A stretch of 64,000 nucleotides of DNA from Manihot esculenta (GCF_001659605.2 NC_035170.2:1674001-1738000); one strand, 5' to 3'; shown: positions 1 to 10,990, counted from the stretch's first letter. Numbers and translations: made by a program. Notes: generated from the sequence alone by a model not told the origin.

Positions 1-403
1 ACTTAACCCCTGATTCAGAAGAAATTCTTGATGAGCCTAATATGTACCGAAGGTTTCTTGGCATGCTTCTTTATATTAATCTCACAAGACCTGATATATG
101 TTATGCAGTTCAACACTTGAGTCAATTCATGAGCATGCCTCGAAAGCCTCATTAGGAGGCTGCTCAATATGTGCTTCATTATCTTAAGGAGTCCCTATTA
201 GCATGAGCTTTGTTTCCCTGTGAGCAATTATCTGTCCCTAAATGCCTATTATGACTCTAATTGGGCTGCTTGTACTTATTCAAGAAAGTCTCTTTCTAGA
301 TATTGCATATACTTGGGTCCTTGCCTCATATCTTGGAAAACAAAGAAATAAACCACTATTTCTAAATCCTCAGCTGAGGCTGAATATCGTGCAATGGCTA
401 ACA
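1..403 (+). pseudogene. Decayed Ty1/copia pol fragment (RT end and RNase H), left part
   Basis: Conceptual translation in shifting frames gives the typical end of a copia polyprotein. From about position 2 there is an RT-end stretch with a YRRFLG-like block, then TRPDICYAV, then LSQFMS. After a frameshift near 245 comes the RNase H part with SNWAACTYSRKS, LISWKTKKQ and SSAEAEYRAM. In-frame stops (TAG at 153-155, further stops near 205 and 250) and frameshifts show it is dead. The reading continues on the far side of the Tekay element at 10232. This fragment is therefore the host of that insertion, and its 5' part lies outside the window. Family assignment rests on motif recognition only. Confidence 0.85.
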
Positions 404-408
404 CTATA
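404..408. repeat. Target-site duplication CTATA, left copy
   Basis: CTATA directly precedes the TG of the 5' LTR at 409 and recurs at 10227-10231 directly after the CA of the 3' LTR. This is the 5-bp duplication expected for a Ty3/gypsy integrase and fixes the element borders. Confidence 0.95.
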
Positions 409-582
409 TGTCATACCCGGCTAGACTCCGGTATCGGAATTCCTACCGTCCGGCGGAATCTCGGATGTCGGAGACCTCTAGAAGGGTAGAATCATGTTTT
501 ATAAAATGTTTTCATGTTTTTAATGGTTTTAAAGTATGAAACTAAATGAGTTTTGCATGAAAAGTCTTTGGAGGAAAACCCA

Positions 583-737
583 GGTTCGGCCGCCGAAAGT
601 CAAGTTCGGCCGCCGAACGTGCATGCGTTTTGGAGGCACGTTAGGCCCCCGAAAGCATGAGTGAGGAAAGTGCAGGTTCGGCCGCCGAACCTCATGTTCG
701 GCCGCCGAACATTTGCATGGATGCGGAGGCACATTCG
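583..737. repeat. CpG-rich palindromic motif cluster in U3 (TTCGGCCGCCGAA)
   Basis: The 13-base dyad TTCGGC-C-GCCGAA occurs four times here in near-perfect form, plus variants with CCC or CCG centres, just upstream of the TATA box at 765. A second cluster lies downstream at about 1301-1485, and the same clusters occur in all four Tekay LTRs of the window. They could be binding sites for a host factor or hairpin-forming CpG islands; the function is unknown. Confidence 0.8.
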
Positions 738-764
738 GCCCCCGAACGTGGCCTGGCCAGCCAC

Positions 765-771
765 TATAAAA
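765..771 (+). promoter_or_regulatory. TATA box of the Tekay LTR promoter
   Basis: TATAAAA followed by GGG, located about 355 bp into the LTR. The equivalent box lies at 8353-8359, and at 33139-33145 and about 40727-40733 in element 2. It predicts a transcript start (U3/R border) near 795-800. Confidence 0.75.
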
Positions 772-1858
772 GGGTCCCTTAGCCGAAAATGGGCGAGCTT
801 TTTCTCCCCATTTCGGCCAAGGTGAGCATTTCCGCCATCCTTCCTCAATCTTGAGTTTTTCCTTCCTTTTTCCATGATTTTTACAAGTTTATAACTTTGG
901 TTTTGAAGATCTTTGAGCTTAGAACGAGTTTTGGAGCTTGGAGACCAAAAGTTGGAACTTCTCCCATCTCCAAGTTTAGATCTCCTCAACCCTCGATCTT
1001 CAAGAGGGAAGGGTCGATCTTGAACTCTATTTATGTTTTAAACAAGTTTTAAGTGATTTTATGGGGTAGAATGGCATGTATAGGGTTGTATGAGTTTTTA
1101 AGCAAATGTTAGGTTTTATGTGATTCTTGAACAATGTGGTATGTTTGTGTGTGATTGAAGTGTTGTAGATGGGGTATATGCATGTTTGAGGCCCCTAGGA
1201 ACTTGTAAGCATGATTTGGTTGGAGTATATGCATGATTTGTGGGTTTGGGAGGCAGGAGGTTCATGTGAACCAAGTTTCTGCCCGTTTGGCAGAAACCAG
1301 GTTCGGCAGCCGAAGGAAGTTTCGGCCGCCGAACCCCTCTTGTGGAGGCAGCATTCGGCTGCCGAAGGTGCCCCCGAAAAGAGACTTTCGTCTCTGTCTG
1401 GGACTTTCGGCCGCCGAAGGTGCCGCCGAACCTGCCTGAGTTTCGTCTCTGTCCAGGACTTTCGGCCGCCGAAGGTGCCGCCGAAAGTGCCCTGTTCAGC
1501 CACTTCATGCATATCTCTATGTGATATTTTCAGGATGTTTTAAGGGGTTTTTGGGGAATATGTTAGAGTTATGTTTAAGTATGTTTGGTCCCTCATTGGA
1601 GTCCACCTGTGTAGGTTCGGACCCGAGGAACCAAGGACCCCAGCAGTGAGCCAGCTGCTACAGAGTTTGTCAGAGTCTGCCAGAGGTGAGTGGAACTAAA
1701 CTTAACCTTTTAAATTTAGAAATGAAATGCTTTTATCATGCTTCATGCATCATGATCATATTATAGGTTGTTGCATTAGAACTCACGACTATGCCGCATT
1801 GTATTGTTGTGATAGATGATAGTGGATGGACACTAGGATGATTCATTAGCCTTCTATA

Positions 1859-2014
1859 TACGAAGTCCTGTGGTGCCCATAATAGGGCCGGGCAATACGA
1901 AGTCCTGTGGTGCCCATAATAGGGCCGGGCAATAACTCCGAGTACGAAGTCCTGTGGTGCCCATAATAGGGCCGGGCAATACGAAGTCCTGTGGTGCCCA
2001 TAATAGGGCCGGGC
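1859..2014. repeat. Minisatellite inside the LTR, 37-bp unit x4
   Basis: Four copies of a 37-bp unit that starts TACGAAGTCCTGTGG, arranged as two adjacent copies, a 10-bp spacer, then two more. It is repeated identically in the 3' LTR (about 9447-9602). Element 2 carries an unrelated minisatellite at the equivalent LTR position. Confidence 0.9.
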
Positions 2015-2641
2015 ATGGAGTTGAGGGATTTTTGAATCAGTCCATCCGTGGTGTGATTTGTTTGTGCAGTGACGCATTTCATGATAGCATATTTTAAATA
2101 TTCTTTTTGTAGTTCTACTCACTGGGCATCTAGCTCACCCCTCTCCCCTAACCCCCAGGTTTGCAGGTACGGGATAGATAGAGAAGGCAAGAAGAGAAAA
2201 AAGTCATTTGTATGTAATAGTTAGTTTGTGGACATGACAATTGTACTAATGTAATGGAAGAGATTCAGTATGTTATGTAATGAGGTTATTGAGGATAGAG
2301 TTGTGCTTGACCATAATATGTTGTTAATCCCTTTTGTACACACATGATCTTATGTTATGATGTTTATGTAAACTAACTCAACACAGGTTGTATTGCCTTT
2401 AAGGCTTGATGAGATCCCACAGAGGGACTATGTTATGTATTTGTTCAGAGTGTGCACAGGTTGAGTTAGTTGATGACAGTATGTATGAAGGAAAGTTTTA
2501 ATTTTTATGCATGTTGATGATCATGTATGGGATTATACAGGTGTACAGGTTATATGTCAGGCTTGCTACGGGTCCCGGCGGCCTTAAGTCGACCCGGATC
2601 CTAGCGCCGGTAGCGGTCCGGATTTCCGGGGCGTTACAGAA

Positions 2642-2655
2642 TGGTATCAGAGCCC
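2642..2655 (+). promoter_or_regulatory. Primer binding site, initiator Met-tRNA
   Basis: TGGTATCAGAGCCC lies three bases after the LTR end. It is complementary to the 3' end of plant initiator tRNA-Met, the usual primer of Tekay-type and many other plant LTR elements. Confidence 0.92.
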
Positions 2656-2909
2656 TAGGTTCATAGGATCGGACCTAGAGTGTCGGGCTCATAGATGTGA
2701 TAGAAGGTCAAGCACAATAGGAAGGTCATGTCCACTAGGATAGGATGTTGAGTCCTGTCTTGTATGATGATGTGAAATGCCATGATTTTGTACATGTGCA
2801 TTAATGATATGCTATGCTATATGATGTATGTGATGAGGGTTCATGTGTGCCCACATGAACCATATGATGCTAATGTTTGCTTGTTATGAACTGTTTTTCA
2901 GAGAATAGG
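2656..2909 (+). other. Untranslated leader of element 1
   Basis: About 250 bases between the PBS and the first gag ATG. The leader has several upstream ATGs. It ends with a pyrimidine-rich CTGTTTTTCAG (acceptor-like AG at 2900-2901) eight bases before the ATG at 2910, a feature conserved in element 2. Confidence 0.6.
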
Positions 2910-5900
2910 ATGAGAGGAACTCGTCGATCTGCGCGATTGACTGGAGTGTCCTGAGGATGAGGGCACGAGCGCCCGTCCTCCTACATTGCCTAGGGCAATG
3001 TCTTGTAGAGCCAACAGAGAGAGAGTGTCAAGGGACCCTAGAAGGTCTTTTGATGCTAGCAGAAGGGGGACAGATAGAGGTGGAAGTTCTTCAGATGTGA
3101 GGGAGGTTATGGAAGAGGATCAGAGGAGGGATGGGAACCTGGATGTGAGCATGCAGGAAGAAGGGACAGGGGAGTCACAGGGAGGCGTTCAGGCCTCGGG
3201 GTATGGTTTTCCACCCCATTATCCACCCTTCCCACAGGGTTCAGGGTATCCGATGGGAGGTACATCGGATTACTCCAGCTTTAACCCCTACCCTACCTAC
3301 ATGCCTTATCCACCTTTCTATCCACCTTACCCACAGTACCCAGCTTATCCACCCTCACCCTTCTATCCAAACCCGGCAAACCCCACCTCGGGGAATGCTG
3401 CACCTCCACCTCCACCACCTACAGAACCAGCAGCCCCAGTTACTCAACCTCCTAGACCTAGCTCAGTCGATGGGAGCAAGGTAAAGATGACAGATTACCT
3501 CAAGCTAGATGCTCCCAAATACAAGTCAGGGGATGACCCCTTTGAGTATCTGAGAGTAGTGAAGACAATAACTGATGAGCTAGGGGCAAGTGACAGCAGG
3601 GCCATTCAGATGGCAGGGTTCACTTTAAAGTGCAAGAAGGCACGGGAATGGTTCAAGTGTTATATGGACCCGAGACTAGACGGTATGACATGGGAAGAAT
3701 TTGCGAATGAGTTCGCTGGATGGGCTTTTCCAGACAGTTCTAGAGAACTGAAGATGATTGAGTTTGAACAACTGAGGCAGTCAGAGCACATGAGTGTAGA
3801 GGAGTTCACGGATAAATTCTTGGAGCTATTGCCTTTTTCAGGGCAAGCTCTAGATTCAGATACGAAGAAAGCCAAGAAATATGTTATGAAGCTGCATTCC
3901 AGGTACTCCTCGTTGGTTCAGTCAGCTGAGAGAGAAAGTTTCCACACTGTGGTGGATATGGCTCGAAGAATGGAGGCAAGTGCTATAGTTGAAGGGTCAG
4001 TGAAGCAGTCAGTGACCCAATCTTCAGGGGTTAAGACCCCAAACAGAGGAGGACCAGGTTTCTCTTCTCAGAGCTCAAGTAAGAAGAGGTGGGATAACAC
4101 CACCAAGAAGCCGAAGAAGAATAAGTTTTGGAACAAGTTGAAATCCGGTCTGGGTTTTGGCGGTGGCTCGAGCTCAGGCTCAGATGGTACAGAATGCCAG
4201 AGATGTGGAAGACCGCACAGGGGAGTGTGTCGAGTTGGGACTAATGCATGTTTCAGATGTGGACAAGAGGGACACATAGCTCGGGATTGTCCTAGAGCGC
4301 CTTTTATGGGCCAGCCCCAGCAGACAGCTTCTGGTAGTGTGGCACAGCCAGCAGTTCCAGCCACAACTCAGGGCAGTGGCAGAGGTAGAGGGAGAGGGGC
4401 AGCCTCTTCTTCTGGTTCCCGAGGTGAAGGTCCATCAGCTCCAGCCAGGATCTTCACCATGACTCAGCAGGAGGCTAACACATCCAACACCGTGGTGTCA
4501 GGTAATCTCGTCATTGGGTGTTCTGATGTGTATGCATTAATGGACCCAGGTGCATCTCATTCATTTATTGCTCCGAGAGCCGTTGAGAGGTTGGGTCTGA
4601 TAGTCTCTGGGTTAGAGTGTCCCCTATGGGTCAGTGGACCCAAGTGTGACCCGTCAGTGGCAGTGTCAGTCTGCCAGTACAGTCCAGTTTTTATTGAGGG
4701 AAGATGCCTCTCCGCCGACCTTGTGGTTCTAGATTTGACAGACTTTGACGTCATTCTAGGGATGGATTGGCTATCTACCCATGGTGCTACCTTGGACTGC
4801 AGGGACAAGGTAGTCAGGTTCAGAGATCAGAACGGGTCAGAGGTCGTCTTCAGAGGAGACAAAAGGGGTACACCTAGAGGTCTGATATCAGCTCTTCAGG
4901 CTCATAGGTTGCTTAGGAAGGGATGTCAGGGGTACTTAGCTCATGTGAGAGAGCTAGACAGTCAGGTCAGGGAGCCGGCCTCGGTGCCAGTTGTCAGAGA
5001 GTTTCAGGATGTCTTTCCTGATGAGCTTCCAGGTTTACCACCTGCTAGGGAGATAGAGTTCGAGATAGAGTTGATGCCTGGAACTAGACCGATCTCTATC
5101 CCTCCCTACAGGATGGCTCCAGCCGAGTTAAAGGAGTTGAAAGAGCAATTGCAAGAGCTGGTAGAAAAGGGTTTCATCCGACAGAGTACCTCGCCTTGGG
5201 GTGCTCCAGTCTTGTTCGTGAGAAAGAAGGATGGATCCCTTAGACTTTGTATCGACTACAGGCAGTTGAACAAAGTCACTACCAAGAATAGGTACCCATT
5301 GCCTAGGATCGATGATCTATTCGACCAGCTAGCCGGAGCGGGTTGTTCTCCAAGATAGATCTGAGATCAGGGTACCATCAGCTGAGGATAAGAGAAGAAG
5401 ACATACCGAAGACAGCTTTCAGGACCAGATATGGGCACTATGAGTTCCTTGTGATGCCGTTCGGGTTAACTAACGCCCCTGCAGCATTCATGGATCTCAT
5501 GAACAGAGTGTTTAGACCGTACCTGGATCACTTCGTTATTGTCTTCATAGATGATATCTTGGTGTATTCCAGGAATGCAGAGGAGCATGCCCATCATCTG
5601 CGGTTGGTCTTGCAGACTTTGAGGGAACATGGCTTGTATGCCAAGTTCTCTAAATGTGAGTTCTGGCTGAGGAGCATTTCGTTCTTGGGGCATGTAGTGT
5701 CAGAGAATGGTATTGAGGTAGATCCCAGGAAGACAGAAACTGTGGTTAACTGGCCTAGACCCACTTCAGTGACAGAGATCAGGAGTTTCTTGGGTTTGGC
5801 AGGTTACTACAGGAGGTTCGTTCAGGACTTCTCAAAGATAGCAGCTCCTCTGACCAGACTGACCAGGAAGAATCAGAAGTTTCTGTGGACCGACCAGTGC

Positions 5901-7886
5901 GAAGAGAGTTTTGAAGAGCTTAAGAAGAGGTTGACTTCAGCACCAGTGTTAGCTCTGCCATCTAGTGGAGAGGACTTTACAGTCTTTTGTGATGCGTCCC
6001 GTGTGGGACTGGGTTGTGTACTGATGCAGAATGAGAGGGTGATCGCTTATGCTTCTAGGCAGCTGAAGAAGCATGAGTTGAATTACCCCACACATGACCT
6101 TGAGATGGCAGCAGTAATCTTTGCACTCAAGATGTGGAGGCACTACCTCTATGGGGTAAAATGTGAGATCTTTACAGATCATAAGAGTCTGCAGTACATC
6201 TTGAGTCAGAGGGATCTGAATCTGAGGCAGAGGAGGTGGGTAGAACTGCTGAGTGACTATGATTGCAAGATTCAGTACCACCCGGGTAAGGCGAATGTTG
6301 TGGCAGACGCCTTAAGCCGGAAATCACTCGGTAGTCTATCCCACATCGCGGCAGAGAGGAGACCAGTGGTGAAGGAGTTCTACAAGCTTATTGAGGAAGG
6401 TCTACAGATGGAGTTGTCTGGTACAGGTGCCTTGGTAGCCCAGATGAGAGTGGCACCCGTGTTTCTGGAGCAGGTGGCTCAGAAACAGCATGAGGACCCG
6501 GAGTTAGTGAAAATTGCCAGGACTGTTCAGTCAGGCAATAATAGTGAGTTCAGATTCGACAGTAAGGGAATCCTCCGCTATGGGAGCAGACTATGTGTAC
6601 CAGATGACATTGGGCTAAAAGGAGACATTATGAGAGAGGCTCATAATGCAAGATACAGCGTTCACCCCGGAGCCACCAAGATGTATCAAGATCTAAAGAA
6701 GGTTTATTGGTGGCCAGCTATGAAGAAAGAAGTGGCACAGTTCGTGTCAGCCTGCGAAGTGTGTCAGAGGGTGAAGCTGGAACATCAGAAGCCGGCTGGA
6801 ATGCTTAACCCGCTACCTATTCCAGAGTGGAAATGGGAGAATATAGCTATGGATTTCGTAGTGGGGTTACCGGCGGCGTCCAACAGAGTGGACTCCATAT
6901 GGGTGATTGTGGACAGACTCACCAAATCTGCTCACTTCATTCCTGTCAGGAGTGGCTACTCTGTGGACAAGTTGGAGCAGGTATATGTGGATGAGATCGT
7001 CAGGCTGCATGGGGTTCCTGTTTCTATAGTGTCAGATAGAGGGCCCCAGTTCACCTCCAGGTTTTGGCGGAGTCTGCAGAATGCCATGGGTACTAGGTTG
7101 GATTTCAGTACTGCCTTCCACCCCCAGACTGATGGACAGTCAGAAAGGACCATCCAGACTATCGAGGATATGCTCAGAATGTGTGTGCTGGACTTTGGCG
7201 GTTCTTGGAGGCAGCATCTACCTTTGGTGGAGTTTGCCTACAACAACAGCCATCATGCTAGCATCGGGATGGCTCCATATGAAGCTTTGTATGGAAGGAA
7301 GTGCAGATCACCTGTTTGCTGGGAGGAAGTTGGAGAAAAGGCCTTGGCAGGGCCTGAGTTAGTAGAGATCACCAGCAGGGTGATACCCATAATCAGAGAA
7401 AGAATCAAGACTGCTACAAGCAGACAGAAGAGCTATGCAGACGTCCGCAGAAGACAGTTAGAGTTTCAGGAGGGGGATCTGGTATTGCTCAAGGTGTCTC
7501 CAATGAAGGGAGTGGTTCGCTTTGGGAAGAAAGGTAAACTAGCCCCACGATACATCGGACCCTTCGAAATCTTGCAAAAGATTGGGAATGTGTCGTACAA
7601 GCTGGATTTACCTGCTTCGATGGAAAGAATCCATCCGGTTTTCCATGTTTCAATGTTGAGGAAGTTTGTGTCAGATCCGAGCAAGGTTCTTAGTGAGCCT
7701 GATGTGGAGGTCCAAGAGGATCTCACCTATGTTGAACAGCCAGTACGGATCATAGACACCCAGATCAGAAAGTTAAGAAACAAGGAAATCCCGATGGTGA
7801 AAGTCCTGTGGAACCACCACAACTTGGAAGAATGCACTTGGGAGACACGGGAGTCTATGCTCCAGCAGTACCCTCATCTCTTTTGA
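2910..7886 (+). pseudogene. Gag-pol polyprotein of element 1, frameshifted twice
   Basis: Compared with the intact copy at 35275-40266, two bases are missing near 2946-2950, so reading from the ATG at 2910 stops at TGA 2952-2954. The downstream frame is open from TTG 2986 (first ATG 2998) to TAG 5356-5358. One base is missing between 5345 and 5346 inside RT, after which the frame is open to 7886. Visible in order: proline/tyrosine-rich N-terminus, retrotransposon gag domain, zinc knuckle [14 protein letters not shown] (4249-4290), protease with DPGASHSF (Asp codon 4543-4545), RT with FIDD (5544-5555), RNase H, integrase HHCC and DDE domains (about 6660-7230), and a chromodomain near 7735-7883. 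The breaks make an active polyprotein unlikely unless bypassed by frameshifting. Sequencing error is the alternative, because the LTRs are so young. Confidence 0.93.
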
Positions 7887-7983
7887 GGTTAGATCCCTAT
7901 GTGTTTATGTGCCTTGTATATGTGTTATGTTCTTTGCCATGCTTTGTGTGCTAGTGTGGAACATTCGGGGACGAATTGTTCTT

Positions 7984-7995
7984 AAGGGGGGGAGA
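7984..7995 (+). promoter_or_regulatory. Polypurine tract of element 1
   Basis: AAGGGGGGGAGA immediately precedes the 3' LTR start at 7997 and is the plus-strand primer site. The same tract precedes the 3' LTR of element 2. Confidence 0.9.
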
Positions 7996-7996
7996 A

Positions 7997-10226
7997 TGTA
8001 ATACCCGGCTAGACTCCGGTATCGGAATTCCTACCGTCCGGCGGAATCTCGGATGTCGGAGACCTCTAGAAGGGTAGAATCATGTTTTATAAAATGTTTT
8101 CATGTTTTTAATGGTTTTAAAGTATGAAACTAAATGAGTTTTGCATGAAAAGTCTTTGGAGGAAAACCCAGGTTCGGCCGCCGAAAGTCAAGTTCGGCCG
8201 CCGAACGTGCATGCGTTTTGGAGGCACGTTAGGCCCCCGAAAGCATGAGTGAGGAAAGTGCAGGTTCGGCCGCCGAACCTCATGTTCGGCCGCCGAACAT
8301 TTGCATGGATGCGGAGGCACATTCGGCCCCCGAACGTGGCCTGGCCAGCCACTATAAAAGGGTCCCTTAGCCGAAAATGGGCGAGCTTTTTCTCCCCATT
8401 TCGGCCAAGGTGAGCATTTCCGCCATCCTTCCTCAATCTTGAGTTTTTCCTTCCTTTTTCCATGATTTTTACAAGTTTATAACTTTGGTTTTGAAGATCT
8501 TTGAGCTTAGAACGAGTTTTGGAGCTTGGAGACCAAAAATTGGAACTTCTCCCATCTCCAAGTTTAGATCTCCTCAACCCTCGATCTTCAAGAGGTAAGG
8601 GTCGATCTTGAACTCTATTTATGTTTTAAACAAGTTTTAAGTGATTTTATGGGGTAGAATGGCATGTATAGGGTTGTATGAGTTTTTAAGCAAATGTTAG
8701 GTTTTATGTGATTCTTGAACAATGTGGTATGTTTGTGTGTGATTGAAGTGTTGTAGATGGGGTATATGCATGTTTGAGGCCCCTAGGAACTTGTATGCAT
8801 GATTTGGTTGGAGTATATGCATGATTTGTGGGTTTGGGAGGCAGGAGGTTCATGTGAACCAAGTTTCTGCCCGTTTGGCAGAAACCAGGTTCGACAGCCG
8901 AAGGAAGTTTCGGCCGCCGAACCCCTCTTGTGGAGGCAGCATTCGGCTGCCGAAGGTGCCCCCGAAAAGAGACTTTCGTCTCTGTCTGGGACTTTCGGCC
9001 GCCGAAGGTGCCGCCGAACCTGCCTGAGTTTCGTCTCTGTCCAGGACTTTCGGCCGCCGAAGGTGCCGCCGAAAGTGCCCTGTTCAGCCACTTCATGCAT
9101 ATCTCTATGTGATATTTTCAGGATGTTTTAAGGGGTTTTTGGGGAATATGTTAGAGTTATGTTTAAGTATGTTTGGTCCCTCATTGGAGTCCACCTGTGT
9201 AGGTTCGGACCCGAGGAACCAAGGACCCCAGCAGTGAGCCAGCTGCTACAGAGTTTGTCAGAGTCTGCCAGAGGTGAGTGGAACTAAACTTAACCTTTTA
9301 AATTTAGAAATGAAATGCTTTTATCATGCTTCATGCATCATGATCATATTATAGGTTGTTGCATTAGAACTCACGACTATGCCGCATTGTATTGTTGTGA
9401 TAGATGATAGTGGATGGACACTAGGATGATTCATTAGCCTTCTATATACGAAGTCCTGTGGTGCCCATAATAGGGCCGGGCAATACGAAGTCCTGTGGTG
9501 CCCATAATAGGGCCGGGCAATAACTCCGAGTACGAAGTCCTGTGGTGCCCATAATAGGGCCGGGCAATACGAAGTCCTGTGGTGCCCATAATAGGGCCGG
9601 GCATGGAGTTGAGGGATTTTTGAATCAGTCCATCCGTGGTGTGATTTGTTTGTGCAGTGACGCATTTCATGATAGCATATTTTAAATATTCTTTTTGTAG
9701 TTCTACTCACTGGGCATCTAGCTCACCCCTCTCCCCTAACCCCCAGGTTTGCAGGTACGGGATAGATAGAGAAGGCAAGAAGAGAAAAAAGTCATTTGTA
9801 TGTAATAGTTAGTTTGTGGACATGACAATTGTACTAATGTAATGGAAGAGATTCAGTATGTTATGTAATGAGGTTATTGAGGATAGAGTTGTGCTTGACC
9901 ATAATATGTTGTTAATCCCTTTTGTACACACATGATCTTATGTTATGATGTTTATGTAAACTAACTCAACACAGGTTGTATTGCCTTTAAGGCTTGATGA
10001 GATCCCACAGAGGGACTATGTTATGTATTTGTTCAGAGTGTGCACAGGTTGAGTTAGTTGATGACAGTATGTATGAAGGAAAGTTTTAATTTTTATGCAT
10101 GTTGATGATCATGTATGGGATTATACAGGTGTACAGGTTATATGTCAGGCTTGCTACGGGTCCCGGCGGCCTTAAGTCGACCCGGATCCTAGCGCCGGTA
10201 GCGGTCCGGATTTCCGGGGCGTTACA
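7997..10226 (+). repeat. 3' LTR of Tekay-type element 1
   Basis: 2,230 bp, TGTAATACCC to GGGGCGTTACA, near-identical to 409-2638. It keeps the donor-like AGGTAAG (GT at 8595-8596) lost in the 5' copy. It is followed directly by the second CTATA. Confidence 0.96.
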
Positions 10227-10231
10227 CTATA
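10227..10231. repeat. Target-site duplication CTATA, right copy
   Basis: Second copy of the 5-bp duplication flanking element 1; the copia reading frame resumes here. Confidence 0.95.
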
Positions 10232-10548
10232 TGTGAGATACTTTGGATTAGCTATGTTTTGCAAGACTTGCAGGTTGCCATCCAGCTGCTCATCCTGCTA
10301 CATTGTGACAGCAAGGCAGCAATACACATTGCTGCTAAGCTGGTGTTTCATGAGCGCACAAAGCACATTGAAATAGATTGCCACCTCGTCCGAGACTAGC
10401 TTCAGCGAGGCTTTGTCCTGCCTAGCCATCTCCCTACTAAAAAACAATTGGCAGACATCTTCATGAAAGCATTGCCTACATGTCGCCATGATAGTCTCAC
10501 CCGCAAGTTGAATCTTCTGCCTTTACCAGTTTCAACTTGAGAAGGGGG
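10232..10548 (+). pseudogene. Decayed Ty1/copia pol fragment, RNase H end and polypurine tract
   Basis: Continuation of the copia polyprotein from 1-403. It begins with an LWISYVLQDLQV-like stretch, then HCDSKAAIHIA, FHERTKHIEIDCH and PTKKQLADIFMKALP, the conserved end of copia RNase H. A TAG interrupts it after the DCHLVRD block. The reading ends near 10538, followed by the polypurine tract GAGAAGGGGG (10539-10548) directly before an LTR-like TGTTGAAACTG. This supports a normal copia 3' end. Confidence 0.85.
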
Positions 10549-10800
10549 TGTTGAAACTGCATCGTTTTAATCATTGTGTGTATATATATGTAACCCTTGA
10601 AATTGTGTCATTTTATGTTGCTCTCTCTGCTTGTAATAGGGCTGAATTAACTTGTTGTACTTGGTTTATTTTACACAAGATGTGCACGTGTTCTTATTTG
10701 ATATATAAGAAAGTGTGATGCTTCCAGACAGTATTGTAATGTCATTTTCACTTTCTGAAATAAGAGTTTAAAATGTTCTCTCTCTCCTTTCTCCCTCACA
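10549..10800 (+). repeat. 3' LTR of the copia element (probable)
   Basis: Starts TGTTGAAACT right after the polypurine tract and ends CTCACA at 10800, where homology to the monooxygenase exon begins on the minus strand. That gives a TG...CA LTR of about 252 bp. The 5' LTR is outside the window, so identity cannot be checked. The border is inferred from the PPT on one side and the coding sequence on the other. Confidence 0.7.
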
Positions 10801-10990
10801 GAAGTAAGCTTATCAGAAACACCAAGAGCATCAAGGCGAGCCAAGCATTTGGAAAGAGAGATAAGGCTGCACCAGTGGTTTGTGATTTCTCTAAGATCAA
10901 AGATCGAACCTCAACTCTTTTGAAGGCTACAGCAGTGGCTAGCCCAGCTATTCCAGCACCAATGATTACCACATCTTCCACAACTTCCAT
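10801..10990 (-). pseudogene. 5' exon stub of a FAD-dependent monooxygenase (MO1/zeaxanthin-epoxidase-like)
   Basis: Read from the ATG at 10990, the start is MEVVEDVVIIGAGIAGLA, the dinucleotide-binding GxGxxG fold at the N-terminus of plant MO1-type FAD monooxygenases. It continues with a TGAALSLFPNAW block. A one-base loss near 10834 then shifts the frame; the shifted frame still reads the expected family-like continuation up to 10801, where the copia LTR interrupts it. The rest of the protein would lie beyond the copia element, outside the window. A TATATA box at 11040-11045, about 50 bp upstream of the ATG, suggests the original promoter remains. The gene is dead by insertion plus frameshift. 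The exact subfamily is an inference. Confidence 0.75.

Larger units (their letters stand above)
409..2638 (+). repeat. 5' LTR of Tekay-type element 1
   Basis: A 2,230-bp repeat beginning TGTCATACCC and ending GGGGCGTTACA, matched by 7997-10226. It contains a TATA box, a CpG-rich palindrome cluster and a 37-bp minisatellite. It has five by-eye differences from the 3' LTR. One of these (T to G at 1008) removes the GT of a splice-donor-like AGGTAAG that the 3' copy keeps. Confidence 0.96.
409..10226 (+). mobile_element. Full-length young Ty3/gypsy element 1 (Tekay-type chromovirus)
   Basis: A complete 9.8-kb LTR retrotransposon: two 2,230-bp LTRs, an initiator-Met-tRNA primer binding site, gag-pol in the order gag, zinc knuckle, protease, RT, RNase H, integrase, chromodomain, then a polypurine tract. 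It is flanked by the 5-bp duplication CTATA. The C-terminal chromodomain and domain order place it among the chromoviruses; the long LTRs and protein style suggest the Tekay/Del lineage (inference). LTRs differ by eye at only five sites (412, 951, 1008, 1208, 1306 against the copy 7,588 bp downstream), so insertion is recent. Gag-pol carries two frameshifts, so this copy is probably not autonomous. It interrupts an older copia element. Confidence 0.96.

Noticed and set aside
529..1543. Many open frames on both strands in the LTRs (also 8117-9131, 32918-33898, 40507-41487)
   Set aside because: They are produced by the CpG-rich TTCGGCCGCCGAA repeats lacking stop codons. They have no known domain and repeat identically in each LTR.
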